Positions 11,926 through 23,845 are shown, counted from the stretch's first letter. The stretch: DNA of 64,000 nucleotides from Maratus speciosus (GCA_963932465.1 OZ010786.1:597793038-597857037); one strand, 5' to 3'. Numbers and translations are program-made. Notes: generated from the sequence alone by a model not told the origin.

Positions 11926-12089
11926 AAGGCTGCCACAGGCGACTATTTTTTAATTCTACTTCGTACCACTTTTTCAAAACAGAAATATTTTATATACAGT
12001 TTGACAATATTTGCAAGAGAAATATACTATAAAATTTATTTTTTTGAAATAGTGGTGCGAATAGAAAAATTGTCGCCTGAGGCAGCCTT
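11926..12089. mobile_element. Foldback MITE with AAGGCTGCC ends, copy 1
   Basis: AAGGCTGCCACAGGCGACTA at left pairs with the right end (GTCGCCTGAGGCAGCCTT). Subterminal 'GTACCACTTTTTCAAAACA' is likewise inverted. Related copy at 23677-23845. Confidence 0.75.
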
Positions 12090-12604
12090 GATAGGGGATA
12101 TGTTACTAAAAACACTTTATAATCAGCTCAATATTCCATTTGATAAATACAGAATACAACAAAATAAATTCCTTATTTTCAAGCATAAATAAAAGAGGCA
12201 TAATAGATTACTCAATAATTTATTTTATCATTCGAAAGAGCATGTCTATCATTTTTTTTTCTACAATTTCATTTATCTTAAACATTGCAGATCACATTTT
12301 ACAAGAAATTGTTTTTTCTGATTTTCCGTATATTATTTTCAGTGATACATGGTCAGTGATGCAATATTCATCCCAAATACATTTGGCTCAGATGAGCATT
12401 TCCTGTCGAGCAAGAGAAAATCCTCCTCCACCTCTATTTTCGAGAATAAATTTTCACCTTATTTAATCGCAAAATTCTGCGATTAAAAACAGGAAAATTA
12501 TTTTTAAATAAAAAGTAGTAGATGTTCGCTTAGGCAATAATCAGGCCATGTAGATGTGCCAATATTCTCCTCAGTTTTAGATATTTTAAATCATATCTAT
12601 TTTT

Positions 12605-13787
12605 GAGGGGTTCACAAGTCACAACCATAGTAAACCAAGTCCATTTTTAAAAACAAATGACGTAGTCAATAGACTACTAGAAGGTGCATAAAATCTATTT
12701 TATCTACTCCCACAATGAACTAAGCTTGTCTTCGCATACTTTCGCATATATATCCAGATAGCATGAACATTAGCAGCAAATTTGTTTTTTTCTGATGTTA
12801 TCTTGCCGTGGCTAATTTGATTTGAGAAATTCGCAGAAAATTTCCCACAAGGTATATTATATCCCACTTGCATGAGTAGCTTGTTGTGAAACTGATGGCA
12901 AGACAGTCTTTAATTCACGAAAGTGACGAAAGCAAAAAATTCCTCTATTGTGGGAATAGACAATCAGTAGATACGCAGAAATTGCAGAAATTTTATTCGG
13001 CGGACACCGCTTTTTTAAAATGCTATACATATCAAATACCAGAAAAGGATCGAATTGAAAAGTGCAAGCGTTAACCTATCTTCTTTGTGGTGCTAAAAAC
13101 GATGCATACACTTTAACGGTGCGTGTGCATCAGTAGATATGATTAAGCTTATGGACCACTTCGAAGGGGTTAAACTTATAGTGTAACAGTTGTAAACAAT
13201 GTGGCATGAAAAGATTACTACTTTGCAGTACTTTTGATTACTTGTTTGTCGTTAATTTGCAACAAATTTCATACAGCATGAATTTAACTTGCACGACAAG
13301 TTAGCTGCAAATTCAAAGTGGGGTGACTTCGGCGTTTACGTTATCTTGCTACCGTCTTGTTATGAACTTTCAGTCTTTTCATGCTGAGCTTGCTACAATT
13401 TTGCAAGTTTTCAAAGCAAGATTTCTGCATATTTTCTGCAAACTAAAAATGCTATGTGGTTAGCAACTGTGCACAGACTTGGTTCCCTGTGCGAGGGAAT
13501 AAAACAGATTTTATGCACCTTCTAAATGGACTACCTCATTTAACCCCTTGGGGACGAGCGACACGTATACGTGCCGCATGAAGCGCTCAGAATCCTTGTT
13601 TTTCCTCACCAGTAAAATTTTACTGTAAAATTTCCCTTATTTAATCAGCGCATTTTCTCGATTCAAGAAGAAACAAATTTCTGTTTTTAAAAAACGGTGA
13701 CAAAAGATTAACAATTTCGTAAAAGGCTCCCGTCCCGAAGGGGTTAATTTCAAAATGAACTTGGTCTACTGTGGTTGTGAGCCCCTC
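12605..13787. mobile_element. Element with ~100-bp inverted ends, split by a MITE
   Basis: The left ~100 bp (from GAGGGGTTCACAAG, including GAAGGTGCATAAAATCT) is repeated inverted at 13500-13543 plus 13748-13787; the right arm is interrupted by the TTAA MITE at 13544-13743. The interior (12710-13490) codes for nothing recognisable; a 95-bp TTAA-flanked segment lies at 13075-13169. Confidence 0.65.
13544..13743. mobile_element. TTAA-flanked 200-bp MITE, family 3
   Basis: TTAA at 13540-13543 and 13744-13747; ends CCCCTTGGGGACGAGC and CGTCCCGAAGGGG. Copies at 18872-19073 and a partial one from 26329. Confidence 0.8.
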
Positions 13788-14059
13788 ATTTATCTATGTG
13801 ATTTTAGATTATTGTGGCAAACACGTATTTATTGTTCAGCAGTAACACGTCAATAGTTCACCGACTTTGAAGGTCACAAAAAATGACTCAAAAATGGCAG
13901 CTGTCGTAGACGGATTCTTTTGTTCAGCGTTTCCTTCAATTTCAACATCAATAATTTCTATAAGTTTCTCCGGTTACATTTTCTGATATTAAATAAATCA
14001 AGATAAACTTTTGGAAAATACTGGTGTCCAAAGATTTTTTACCCACAAGCATTATTTAA
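13788..14059. other. Intergenic sequence
   Basis: Nothing recognised. Confidence 0.4.
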
Positions 14060-14061
14060 TA

Positions 14062-14526
14062 CTCCCTCTGTCCCAAATTAGTTGCTACATTTGATTACTT
14101 TTGTACTGATTATCGATACTGATGATTTTATGATTTTGTTTGAATATTTTTCAGAGATTTCAGGGCTCTATGCTATCAATCAACAACATTTACATAACAA
14201 GCATTCCCTCCCCCCGTCCCTCCTTAAATAAGTACCAAATTAGTTTTAAAAATCCAGTGTTCGCACGCTCTTAAGCCACACCCCATTCTGTAAGGATTCT
14301 TCTATCAGTAATCGCATAAAAATATACATTCTAGCTAATGAATCGTTAATTCTTTAGGAAAAAAATGATCTTTATGGTACACTGGTTGTAGAATCCTTAT
14401 AAAATGGTGTCGATCTACTAAACTGCATCGGAAGTTATTTATGACTCCACCCACTTGAAATGTAGCAACTAATTTGAGGCAAAATTTTCGACCTAAATGT
14501 CGCAAACTAATTTGGGACGGAGGGAG
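14062..14526. mobile_element. 465-bp MITE with Stowaway-like ends, TA target site
   Basis: Starts CTCCCTCTGTCCCAAATTAG and ends with the near-complement ...AATTTGGGACGGAGGGAG, flanked by TA on each side (14060-14061, 14527-14528). A second inverted pair (GTTGCTACATTT / near-complement at 14457-14473) lies inside. TA duplication and these ends are those of Tc1/mariner-type MITEs. Confidence 0.75.
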
Positions 14527-14776
14527 TAGTACATTTTTTCAAACAGTTTTCAAGGAAAAATCCTTAATTTCCTGCTGGATGATTATACGAGTAAAATATC
14601 CAGAAACACTTAAATCAGCTTTGAGGTTGTTAGTGGGTTTTAAAAGGGTATGCTTGTGTGAATGTGCTTTTTTACTTTGATATTTTTAAAAAACAAGTAC
14701 GGAAACAAACAGCGTGTAAAAAATACGTTAATGTTAAAATTAACAAGTTTTAACCCAGATGAAGATGCTGTCATCG
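14527..14776. other. Intergenic sequence
   Basis: Nothing recognised. Confidence 0.4.
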
Positions 14777-14780
14777 TTAA

Positions 14781-14983
14781 CCTTTTGAGGCGCAAGTAAT
14801 TGCGTTTTTGTAATGCTGAATCCCCACCGGAAATTCAGAAAAATGTTAAATGAAATTAAGGAAAAGCAGTTTTTCGACACTTTCCCTCCAAAGCTATAAA
14901 AGTGAAACTTAATTAAAATTTTCTGGTGTAAATCTTAATTAAACTTAGGTGGGATATAATGTATCCCAGCGCCCCTCAGGGGG
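14781..14983. mobile_element. TTAA-flanked 203-bp MITE, family 2
   Basis: TTAA at 14777-14780 and 14984-14987; same interior as 2053-2255 and 21125-21328. Confidence 0.8.
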
Positions 14984-15230
14984 TTAAACACCACTGTCAT
15001 AAATCTCACTGATTGTAAAGTTGTGTGTTTTGATAATAATTAAACGTATTTTTCATTATCTTTGTAGTTTGTGTGTTGTTTTAATTATTATTCGACGCAC
15101 ACAATGGGGTTACCAATTTTTGCTTTCGTTGATAATGCATCTTTCGTACGAAAATTTGCTTTTTTACTGATATTAGTTACACTCTCATATTAGATGAGTC
15201 GCGCTTTTCTTTTTTTTTTTTTTTACTTAA

Positions 15231-15430
15231 CCCTAGAACTACCGGAAATTTTACTCAAATTTTATAAAAACATTCTACACCAGAATTTTTACTTAAAACT
15301 ATTTAATTTGTTTATTTAACTTATTATTGTCTGATTTATACATTTAGTTTGTTTTGAAGAAATTTCTGGTTTAAATAAATATTTTGAATGTACATGTCGG
15401 GTCCAATGGACCCGTCTGGTAGACGGAAGG
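15231..15430. mobile_element. TTAA-flanked 200-bp MITE, family 1 (inverted copy)
   Basis: TTAA at 15227-15230 and 15431-15434. Reverse orientation relative to 979-1178; shares GGGTCCAATGGACCCG. Confidence 0.8.
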
Positions 15431-15434
15431 TTAA

Positions 15435-15723
15435 ATGTGGGTCGCGTACCAATAAAGGTTGGGAATAGCTGCCTTAAGATATTCATTCTTGTTACACAAT
15501 AAAGTAAAAATAGGGACCATACACGACTTTCACCGTACAAAAATGTTTGCCGAAATATATCTGCAATTAAATAAAGCGAATCTTGCAATTTAAAAGTAGT
15601 GGTGGCAAATCTTTTAGAAACGAAACAAGCAAACTCTTCTTGGACGTACGGTGTGAGGCCAAACCTCTTACGGGGGCTTAATCATTGCCATCGAAACACT
15701 CAAGGCCTGAGCACACGAGTTGT
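15435..15723. other. Intergenic sequence
   Basis: Nothing recognised. Confidence 0.4.
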
Positions 15724-16089
15724 GACGTCATCACTAATCGACCGAATTTTCACTAATATTTGAAATCACACCGGAAAATTTTGAATTGCAATTTTCTTTC
15801 ATTTTATTTGTGGAACATGTATTATTTTATGAAACAATAATAACTATTTAAACTTATTTCTGAGAATTTGGAATCCCCCAATAAAATATCAGCCAGATGC
15901 GACAAAAGCTTGGCATTCCGCATCTGGCTGAATTTTTATTTAGGAATTCCGAATTCTCACCAGTAAGTTTAAATATTGTTTTATAAGATGATGGATGTTC
16001 CACAAATAAAATAAAAGAAAATTGCAATTCAAAATTTTCCGGTGTGATTTCAAAAATTAGTGAAAAGTCGGTCGATTAGTGATGACGTC
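15724..16089. repeat. 366-bp palindromic foldback
   Basis: GACGTCATCACTAATCGACC at the left pairs with GGTCGATTAGTGATGACGTC at the right, and the arms remain complementary (e.g. CACCGGAAAATTTTGAATTG) to an inner hairpin AGCCAGATGCG...CGCATCTGGCT at the centre. Foldback MITE. Confidence 0.8.
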
Positions 16090-16728
16090 GATGTATTAAA
16101 TTAATTTTATAACAATTTATTTTAATGGTACTTATAAGTATTGTCAGTAGATAAAGGGTTAAGGGGTTACTATACATACAACTTCAAACACATTTAACAA
16201 TAAAAAATTAACTATATGCAGAAAGAGATAAAATCATTCCATACGATAATTCCAACGTACTCTAATTCTTAGACAAATTTTGAAATATTCTTAGACAAAT
16301 TTTGAAATTTGCAATCACAGTTGGAATATGTCATTATATCACCCTTCATGTTTCTAATTTTGATTTTACAAGACAGTTGAAATCTCGACATATCAATACC
16401 TTATCCTTATTGAATTTGGGACGTAGGGTCCTTACTCATTTAAAGAGAAACTGGATTTGAATTATTATCTTATATTATACGTATGTAATCCTTATCTAAT
16501 GCGACTAAAGATTATATGCCCCTTAGAAGTGGTGTGACTCTTATCGTGTTTCGGAAATTTCTAATGATGTTCCACCGAGGATATTATTCTCGAAAACTAG
16601 AATGTATTTCAATAACAATTATCTTAAAATGTAACACTCATAATTGTAAAAAATATTGTTATTCGCAACAATTTGTTTTTTAGGATATGTGGTACACTAA
16701 TATAGTTTAATACAAAAGCTTTCATTTA
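16090..16728. other. AT-rich intergenic sequence
   Basis: Nothing recognised apart from a short direct duplication AGACAAATTTTGAAAT near 16272 and 16293. Confidence 0.4.
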
Positions 16729-16732
16729 TTAA

Positions 16733-16942
16733 CCCCTTAACGCTCGAATTAAATTACGGTTAAAAAATTCAAATTGCTTATTGGCACCACTTTTATGAAA
16801 AAGAAATAATCACCTTATTTAATGACAGGTAAAACGATACTAAAATATAGCCATTTTCACTATTTTTATAAAACTGGTGGGAATCAAACAATTTGAGTAA
16901 AAGTCACAGCCCGTGAATATGACGGGAGCGAGAATTAAGGGG
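16733..16942. mobile_element. TTAA-flanked 210-bp MITE, family 4
   Basis: TTAA at 16729-16732 and 16943-16946; second copy of 7355-7563. Confidence 0.8.
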
Positions 16943-17012
16943 TTAAACGCAATTTCAAAGATATGTGTACGGCATATATGAGTATAATACTTACTTTAAA
17001 GTAACATTATAT

Positions 17013-17093
17013 CCAAATAGTAATTTTGCTTTACTTAACGGCAGAAAATTATTAAAATTTCTGCGATTTAAAAAGGCGGCGATTACTATTTGG
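17013..17093. repeat. 81-bp palindromic foldback
   Basis: CCAAATAGTAAT at left pairs with ATTACTATTTGG at right; probably a minimal MITE. Confidence 0.55.
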
Positions 17094-17228
17094 TAATGGT
17101 GGTATTCAAAAATAAGTACTGTACTCATTCCCATTATATTTCAAATATATTAAACGACATCAAATTAATTGTATGGGAAAACAGGTAAAGTCATTCCATA
17201 AAGCAATGGTCATCACTACTATTTTTAA

Positions 17229-17428
17229 CACTAGAACGCCCGGAATGAATCGGTTCGACTCCAGGCGTATGATTAAAAGTCAATTGGAGCCAGAATTTTT
17301 TTCCTAAAATAAGTTAAATTTTAACCACGCAGAATTACGTTGAATAACTAAATTAAATAATTTTAAATAAAAATTCTGGTGAGTAATATTTTCATGAAAC
17401 TTGAGTAAAATATCCAGGCTTTCTAGTG
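17229..17428. mobile_element. TTAA-flanked 200-bp MITE, family 1
   Basis: TTAA at 17225-17228 and 17429-17432; ends CACTAGAACGCC and TTTCTAGTG. More diverged than the other two copies. Confidence 0.75.
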
Positions 17429-17563
17429 TTAAAAAGTATTCACAGGCCGCTATATGCAAAAAGATATATAACTCTTGCGTAATTACCTTGAAAAGGAAAG
17501 TTGAATGCTATGCACACCATACTCTATAGAAAGCATTATTGCAGTGCTTTTTAGTAAAATATA

Positions 17564-17730
17564 CAGGGATGAGAGCGTTCCGACCCAAATGGCCGATTGC
17601 TACCACTAAATTTTAATGGTATTTCTCGCCGCATTTAATGACAGAATTTCTGAGATTTAATAAAGCAAAGAATACTATTAAAATTTAGCGGTGACAATCA
17701 ACCATTTGGGTCGGAGCGCTCTCATCCCTG
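17564..17730. repeat. 167-bp foldback MITE with CAGGGATGAG ends
   Basis: CAGGGATGAGAGCGTTCCGA pairs with the right end TCGGAGCGCTCTCATCCCTG; subterminal CCCAAATGG also paired. The CAG...CTG ends recall hAT elements. Confidence 0.75.
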
Positions 17731-17904
17731 AATATATCAATTCCAATACGTTTGAAATAGTATAACATCTTTTAAATACACGCAAACAATTTTTCCCCAA
17801 AGACCATGATAAAACGGAATTATTTTGTGTCTCATTGTAAAAAAATTATCAACGTTACACACTATATTTTCAATACCATACATGTTATAGTAAACATCAA
17901 TAAC

Positions 17905-18294
17905 ATATCGCTCACCCGAAAGAAAAGTGACACATCACGCAAAAATTCATTTTGCATTTTATTCCTCTAATAGGTCTGCCATAGGTGTTGTCTTGCTACA
18001 CAAACAGTTTCTTGCGTGTAGTTACACGAAAATCCATTTACTATGCTATATGTCCATTTGTGACCGCAGAAGAGGGATGGATTGTGTGGAGAGCTTAAAT
18101 TACCCAACCATCCAAACCTCATCCTACGTCTTTATTCTTAAGTGTTTTATGCTTTTATACACGTTTTTATTCCTGAATGTAAAGCTGAATGCTGCAATTT
18201 CATCTTATAGTAAAATTATGCAAATTTTCTTTTGCCACTCCTGTAAAATTTACTTTTGTCGAGATGTGTCACTTTTCTTGGGGGTGAGCGATAT
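17905..18294. repeat. 390-bp foldback MITE with ATATCGCTCACCC ends
   Basis: ATATCGCTCACCCGAAAGAA at left pairs with TTCTTGGGGGTGAGCGATAT at right, and AAGTGACACATC is paired inside. A 127-codon open frame spans it but is only a chance reading of the element. Confidence 0.75.
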
Positions 18295-18867
18295 ATCAAA
18301 TCTAGGGTAAACCGACAATATTTACACGAGTTCGAGCATGGACCGATGGCAGATGACAAGCAGACAGACTAACCGAATTCATAAACACTTTTCAATATGT
18401 TGGCAAGTGTTAAAAAAATATAACTGAGCGGTCCACGGGTCGTAAAGTAAGTACCACTACTATACAGTAATACCAGAATACAGTGTGATATCGAAACTTC
18501 CGCATTAGGAAATCCGGAAAATTCAAAAATTCGGCTAAAAAGTTATCTCTCCTTCCCCCCCCTTCCGACCTTTCTTGCACACCTCCAACTCATGGGAAAA
18601 AGAAAAATAACAATTGTTTACAAATAAAAAACTTTGAAATCAAATTCAATGGATTGGCGGGCAACAAAATCGCTGACGCTATGCTTAATAGAACCACCAA
18701 TAACGCTGATAGCAACTCAGAGGAACGGGACAAGAAACCGGCGGAAAGAATGGTATCACTGGAAAAATGAATAAATTTGACTTGAAAATTAACGTTTTCT
18801 TTAGAGAAACAAGACTATATTTGCAAAATCGATATTCTTCACTTGTATAGAATCCGAGAAAAATTTG
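18295..18867. other. Intergenic sequence
   Basis: No gene recognised. A C-rich run at about 18551-18565. Confidence 0.4.
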
Positions 18868-18871
18868 TTAA

Positions 18872-19073
18872 CCCCTTGGGGACGAGTGATCAGTATACGT
18901 GGCGCGTAAGGTGGTCAGACTCCGTGAAATTTTTTCACCAGTAAATATGTATTAGAAATTTTGCCTTATTTAGTCCGAGCATTTTTCCGATTCAACTAGG
19001 CAAAAATTTCTGTTTTGAAAAAGCGGTGATAAAAGATTAAAAATTTTGTAAAAGACGCTCGTCCCAAAAGAGA
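18872..19073. mobile_element. TTAA-flanked 202-bp MITE, family 3
   Basis: TTAA at 18868-18871 and 19074-19077; ends CCCCTTGGGGACGAG / CTCGTCCCAAAAGAG. Confidence 0.75.
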
Positions 19074-19077
19074 TTAA

Positions 19078-19865
19078 AGAACGGCTGAAATAATTGAAGC
19101 AAATAAAATTAACATCGCTGCTTCGGAAATTACACGAGAAGAAATTATTTACCTTTTATTATTATTTTTTTCTTTTGGTAACATATAACGATTGTTTTTA
19201 TATAATTAATTTTCCCTTTTTCTCACAAAAATATCACTTGTCAATGAACTAAATTATGAATGAGGACACCATGAAGAATATCGGAAGTACTTTTGACATT
19301 CTTTCAGAAATCCGGAGTTTTGAAAAATCCGCCTCAGTCATGGTAGTGACGATGCCAGATTTTCGAGGTTATGCTCTACTTTAATTATTTAGACTGTTTT
19401 TAACCTTTGAAATAATATTTGGAAAATGTCATCATATTTACTATATCGACTTCGAGAAGCAAGAAGTCCGCTTCAACAGCTTTTCCCGCTTTCACAGTTT
19501 CGTGATACACGATTGGCATGTTATCATGATTATAATACTTTTCTTATACTATGTGTTCAGAAAGTAAAAATGAAAGGTAAGATTCAGGATGTATCAAAAA
19601 ATGTATACACAATTAAACTTATTGTTTATAACGTATTTTTTATTAACACACACTTTATTTCGAACTGCGGAAAGGAACTACAATAATGAGCGTTTTATAT
19701 AATTAACATCTGTAGTGAAATTAATGAATGGCATTTCTGGTCAAAACACTGCTGAACACGTGAAGTAATAGAATCGCAAAACAGACGCTTAATTTGCGGG
19801 ATTGTTAATGATCGTGGTCTTGCCGAACGTTGCTTGTGAACATTTTGAAGAGTTCCATCTTTTTT
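19078..19865. other. AT-rich intergenic sequence
   Basis: Nothing recognised; the 86-codon frame at 19426 shows no domain. Confidence 0.4.
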
Positions 19866-20035
19866 AGGTGCGTTCGTAATTATATAAATACGTAGCACCT
19901 ATAGTTGCCGTCTGGTCCGTCCATCCGTCTGTTCGTCTGTCCGCATATAACAGCGCAAAAACTACCCAATCGAATGGCTTGAAGTTTAATATTTATAATC
20001 GTTGCAGAATTTTGTCAAGTCATTTAAAATTGTAT
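19866..20035. repeat. Dispersed ~170-bp repeat, copy 1
   Basis: Shares GCCGTCTGGTCCGTCC, a GTCTGTCCG run and AACAGCGCA with 22266-22440. Part of some older dispersed element. Confidence 0.7.
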
Positions 20036-20149
20036 GATTCTGTGAGAGGGTGGATACGGTGACGTCATAACAGACAGTAGCGCCAACAGTGGCAGTAAAA
20101 ATGGCCGAGTGGGACGCCTGCAGAATAGTCGCAAGGAAATACACATCAC

Positions 20150-20430
20150 TGAAGATTATATCGTCGGTACCATGCCAAACTATCCGATATGAAAGTAGTG
20201 TTGCCGGTGGGTTACTTTTTTTTAATTCAGATTTCTTGATTGGCACCACGTTTCTGAAATGGTAAAATTCCCCTGGTTTTAGCCTTAATTAATATGTCAT
20301 TAAATAAGGCGAATTTTACTATTTCAAAAAAGTGGTGTCAATCAAGAAATCTGAATTTTAGAAAAGTAGCCTACTGGCAACACTGTTTTCATATTGGATA
20401 GTTTAACATGATACCAATGATATGTGCACT
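20150..20430. repeat. Palindrome interrupted at its centre by a MITE
   Basis: Outer arms CATGCCAAACTATCCGATATG (left, to about 20195) and ATATTGGATAGTTTAACATG (right, from about 20388) are complementary; the 188-bp MITE 20197-20384 lies exactly between them. Confidence 0.65.
20197..20384. mobile_element. Foldback MITE with AGTGTTGCC ends, copy 2
   Basis: Same family as 8390-8578; ends AGTGTTGCCGGTGGGTTAC and CTACTGGCAACACT. Confidence 0.8.
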
Positions 20431-20458
20431 GGAGTCACCCAGTATAACACAACACCGT

Positions 20459-20722
20459 CCCCTGAATTTTAGGCCTGAGCGCTGACACAAAGATGGCGGC
20501 TTCCGAAGGCGAATTTTTTAGCATGTGTACGGTCCCTTGAATTTTGGCACCAATAAATTTTTAAAGTTTTTTCCGCTTTTATTTTCTGATATTAAACAAG
20601 ACAAAGAAATCTCTTATAAAATACTGTTTTCAAGATTTAGGTGACCGTACATACGTTAAAAAAAATCCTCCTTTTTTGTAGCCGCCATTTTTGTGTCATC
20701 GTTCAGGCCTAATATTCAGGGG
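20459..20722. repeat. 264-bp foldback MITE with CCCCTGAATTTTAGGCC ends
   Basis: CCCCTGAATTTTAGGCCTGA pairs with TCAGGCCTAATATTCAGGGG; ACACAAAGATGGCGGCT and AGCCGCCATTTTTGTGT are also paired. Confidence 0.8.
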
Positions 20723-20774
20723 TCGGTGACCACAATCTTGCCTGACGAGCGCGTTTATGCACGCGGCCACAAGT

Positions 20775-20962
20775 AGTGTTGCCATGTGTCCCGGGTAAAT
20801 TAGGGCTCCAAATTCACTGGACACCGCTAATTTCTTACAGTTTATCTTACCATCTCTAATCGCAAATGAATCTGTCATTAGCTAAGCCGAAGAAAATTAG
20901 CTTAAAATACTGGTGTCCAGAGCACTATGAGATCTCATTTACGCGGAATACATAGCAACGCT
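20775..20962. repeat. Foldback MITE related to 23885-24067
   Basis: Ends AGTGTTGCCATGT and ...ACATAGCAACGCT; internal CACTGGACACC and GGTGTCCAGAGCA paired. A related sequence is nested in the TTAA element at 23851-24100. Confidence 0.6.
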
Positions 20963-21124
20963 AGTCACGAGGTACCCAGCAAATGTTTCCCGCATTAGCA
21001 CACATCCCATTTTTTTCTGTCTTCCGACAGACGTATAATACAAGAGTCCACTGAATTTATGCTCTTTTTATTGCTCCCAACCTGGTTTTCGTATATGAAC
21101 ATGGAACTGTGTAACAGATTTTAA

Positions 21125-21328
21125 CCCCTTGAGGGGCAAGTAAATTGTGTTTCTCTAATGTCTAATTCACACCGGAATCTGCAAAAAGATTTACTGCAAA
21201 ATAAGGAAAAGACATTTTACGACTTTTTTCCACCAAAGTTAGAAAAGTAAAATTTAATATAATTTTTCTGGTGCAAAACTTCATTAATCGTAGGTGGCAT
21301 AAAATATATCCCACCTCCCCTCAAGGTG
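21125..21328. mobile_element. TTAA-flanked 204-bp MITE, family 2
   Basis: TTAA at 21121-21124 and 21329-21332; the right TTAA is also the left TTAA of the next element. Confidence 0.8.
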
Positions 21329-21332
21329 TTAA

Positions 21333-21570
21333 CCCTCTCGCTGCGCAACCCGAGATATTCTCGGGCATGCATTTTTCCGTCTAATTAATAATATCTGGTT
21401 ATTCCCACCAGTTATTTATTTTTTTTTTTGCGAAAACTTTGTCTGATTTAATCAGGACATTTTCCTCGATTACGATAGTCAAAAATTTCTGCTTTAAAGA
21501 ACCTGTAAGAAAAGATTAAAAATTCTGTAAAAGACGGTCATCGCGAAGAATTACTTACGCAGCGAGAGGG
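21333..21570. mobile_element. TTAA-flanked 238-bp MITE with CCCTCTCGCTGCG ends
   Basis: TTAA at 21329-21332 (shared with its neighbour) and 21571-21574; ends CCCTCTCGCTGCG and CGCAGCGAGAGGG. Confidence 0.8.
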
Positions 21571-21574
21571 TTAA

Positions 21575-22264
21575 CCCACTTCCTCATATGCTAGAATTAT
21601 AAAAATTACAACTACAGGTGTTCCGATGGCAGTACAACAATTTAATATTTTTAGAACTTAATTATAAATTAATGCATTAATTTTAAGAGATTCTTCAGTT
21701 AGCACGCCACAGGTGATAAATTGTCCAATATTCTCTGAAACTCGTACATTTGTATAAGAATTGAAATTACAATGGATCCCATTGTGTTTCCATGAACGCT
21801 TGCCAAAATAAGCCAAATGGGTGTGAAACTGTAACAATAAAATATTTTAAGGGCTAAAAAGAAGGAAAAAAGTTATAATTTAAAAATTATGAAACATTTT
21901 ATACAAAAAATGCGCTTTATCAATTAATATTTGTTAATTTACAATAATACGTTGAGAAATCAATTTCGAAATCCCCCAAAAATAATTTAAATAAAGTTTC
22001 TTCGTTTATTTTCTGTAGTTCATAGTTTCTTATATAGTTTTGTTACATAATTTCTTAAGAAGAAACAGAACAAAAATTATATATTTTTTAGTAATATTCA
22101 CTTGCATGCGCTTCCTACCAAGCCGTAAAGAATCAATAAACTTTTCATAATCGAATTCGGTGCCCAACCAAATTATTGTATTGTAGGGGAAAATAACGAA
22201 TTGTAGTCAAAATAATAGGTGTGATTTTCAAGACGAACATTTAATGTTTATAAAAGAGTATTTT
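21575..22264. other. AT-rich intergenic sequence
   Basis: Nothing recognised. Confidence 0.45.
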
Positions 22265-22265
22265 T

Positions 22266-22440
22266 AAGTGCGTTCATAATTACATAAATACGTATCACCT
22301 ATAATCGCCGTCTGGTCCGTCCTTCTGTCTGTCCGTTTGTTCACATATAACAGCGCATAAACTACCCAGTCGAATGGTTTGAAAGTTAATATGTATAATC
22401 GTTGTAGAATTGTGGGGAGTCATTTCAAATTTTATGAAAA
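22266..22440. repeat. Dispersed ~170-bp repeat, copy 2
   Basis: See 19866-20035; same order of shared words, same orientation. Confidence 0.7.
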
Positions 22441-22812
22441 TCGAATCAAAACTTAAAAAGGTGTGAATAAAAGCGCTCTTCATTCTATTAAATTCTATCA
22501 TATGTTATTAATTCAATGATATCCCATAATAGGCAATGATTCTAGGTTGCGATGGTGATCACGTCCTATGTAAGATGGAGTCCCATTATTTCCGTATTAC
22601 TTAATTTAATATATCGTAGCACCAATATCTAAATATTTATAAAAACTAGTATAGTACGAATATTTTACAGAACATACACAGGCATTTGCCACGTTTGACG
22701 GGCAATTTCTGACCTGTTTATAACTATTTTTACTTTAATACTTATTTTAGCGAACAAAACATACCTTATTCTGCATTTTATTATAAATAAATATGTGCAT
22801 AAATATTTTACA

Positions 22813-23582
22813 ACAAGTAATATCAGTGCCATATTTTCCATAGAAAAATTATACTTTACAGAACAACAAACATATTCAAATTTAAACAAATCTTGTGCAA
22901 AAATAAACCCTTAAAATACAAGATATGTTTAAACATGGTCCACAAAACATGTTTCAAAAGTCTCTCATCATATCTTGTAACTTTTATTTTTATATCATGT
23001 GTCTTTCATGGTAAGGATTTGAATGACATTTTTTATAGTTTCGACATATCAGTTTGATTTTGTGATATTGAAATATTTTATGACTTTCCATACATATATT
23101 TTGAATAGAAAATGCTTTCTACATAAAATACTATAAAATATAATTATATTATTAATTATATTTTATAGTGTTAATTTATGGTATTAATTTATTATAGTAT
23201 TAATATATTATTATATAGTATTAATAAATTAATACTATAAAATATAATTAAGATATACATAAAAATTGTACAACTAATATCACTGCCATGTTTTTCATAA
23301 AAAGAAAATGTATTTTACAGAACAGCAAATATATTCAATTTTAGACAAATCTTATGCAAACAGAAACCCTTAAAATACGAGATATCTTTTAACATGGTCC
23401 ACAAAACATGTTTCAAAAGTCTCTCATCATATCTTGTAACTTTTATTTTTATATCATGTTTCTTTCATGATAAGCATTTGAATGATATTTTTTATAGTTT
23501 CGACATATCAGTTTGATTTTGTGACATTCAAATATGTTATTTCTTTCTATGCATATATTTTGAATAGAAAATGCTTTCAAAA
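22813..23582. repeat. Two direct ~310-bp repeats around an AT palindrome
   Basis: Units 22813-23125 and 23271-23582 (offset 458 bp) share long identical runs such as CACAAAACATGTTTCAAAAG and CATCATATCTTGTAAC. The 23126-23265 spacer is a TA-rich self-complementary stretch. Confidence 0.75.
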
Positions 23583-23676
23583 GAAAATGAAGTATTTTTA
23601 AGAAAAGAATTTCATACTTTTTTTTTATCCCTTTTTAATAAACATTTGATGTCGACGCTTAAAAAACATAGATGCA

Positions 23677-23845
23677 GGTCTGCCACGGGCAACTATTTTT
23701 ATATTCTGTATCGCACCACTATAATTAAAAGATACATTTTATAGTATGTTTCTCTTTCTAATGTTATTAAAAGTGTATGTAAAACATTTTTGTTTTGAAA
23801 AAGTGGTGCGAAATAGAATTTAAAAATAGTCGCCTGTGGCAGCCC
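23677..23845. mobile_element. Foldback MITE, GGTCTGCC ends, copy 2 of 11926 family
   Basis: Ends GGTCTGCCACGGGC and GCCTGTGGCAGCC; inner GCACCACT/AGTGGTGC paired. It abuts the TTAA MITE that follows. Confidence 0.7.

Noticed and set aside
17927..18310. 127-codon open frame
   Set aside because: It lies across the foldback element 17905-18294 and its ends are the element's inverted arms; no domain or codon pattern of a gene.
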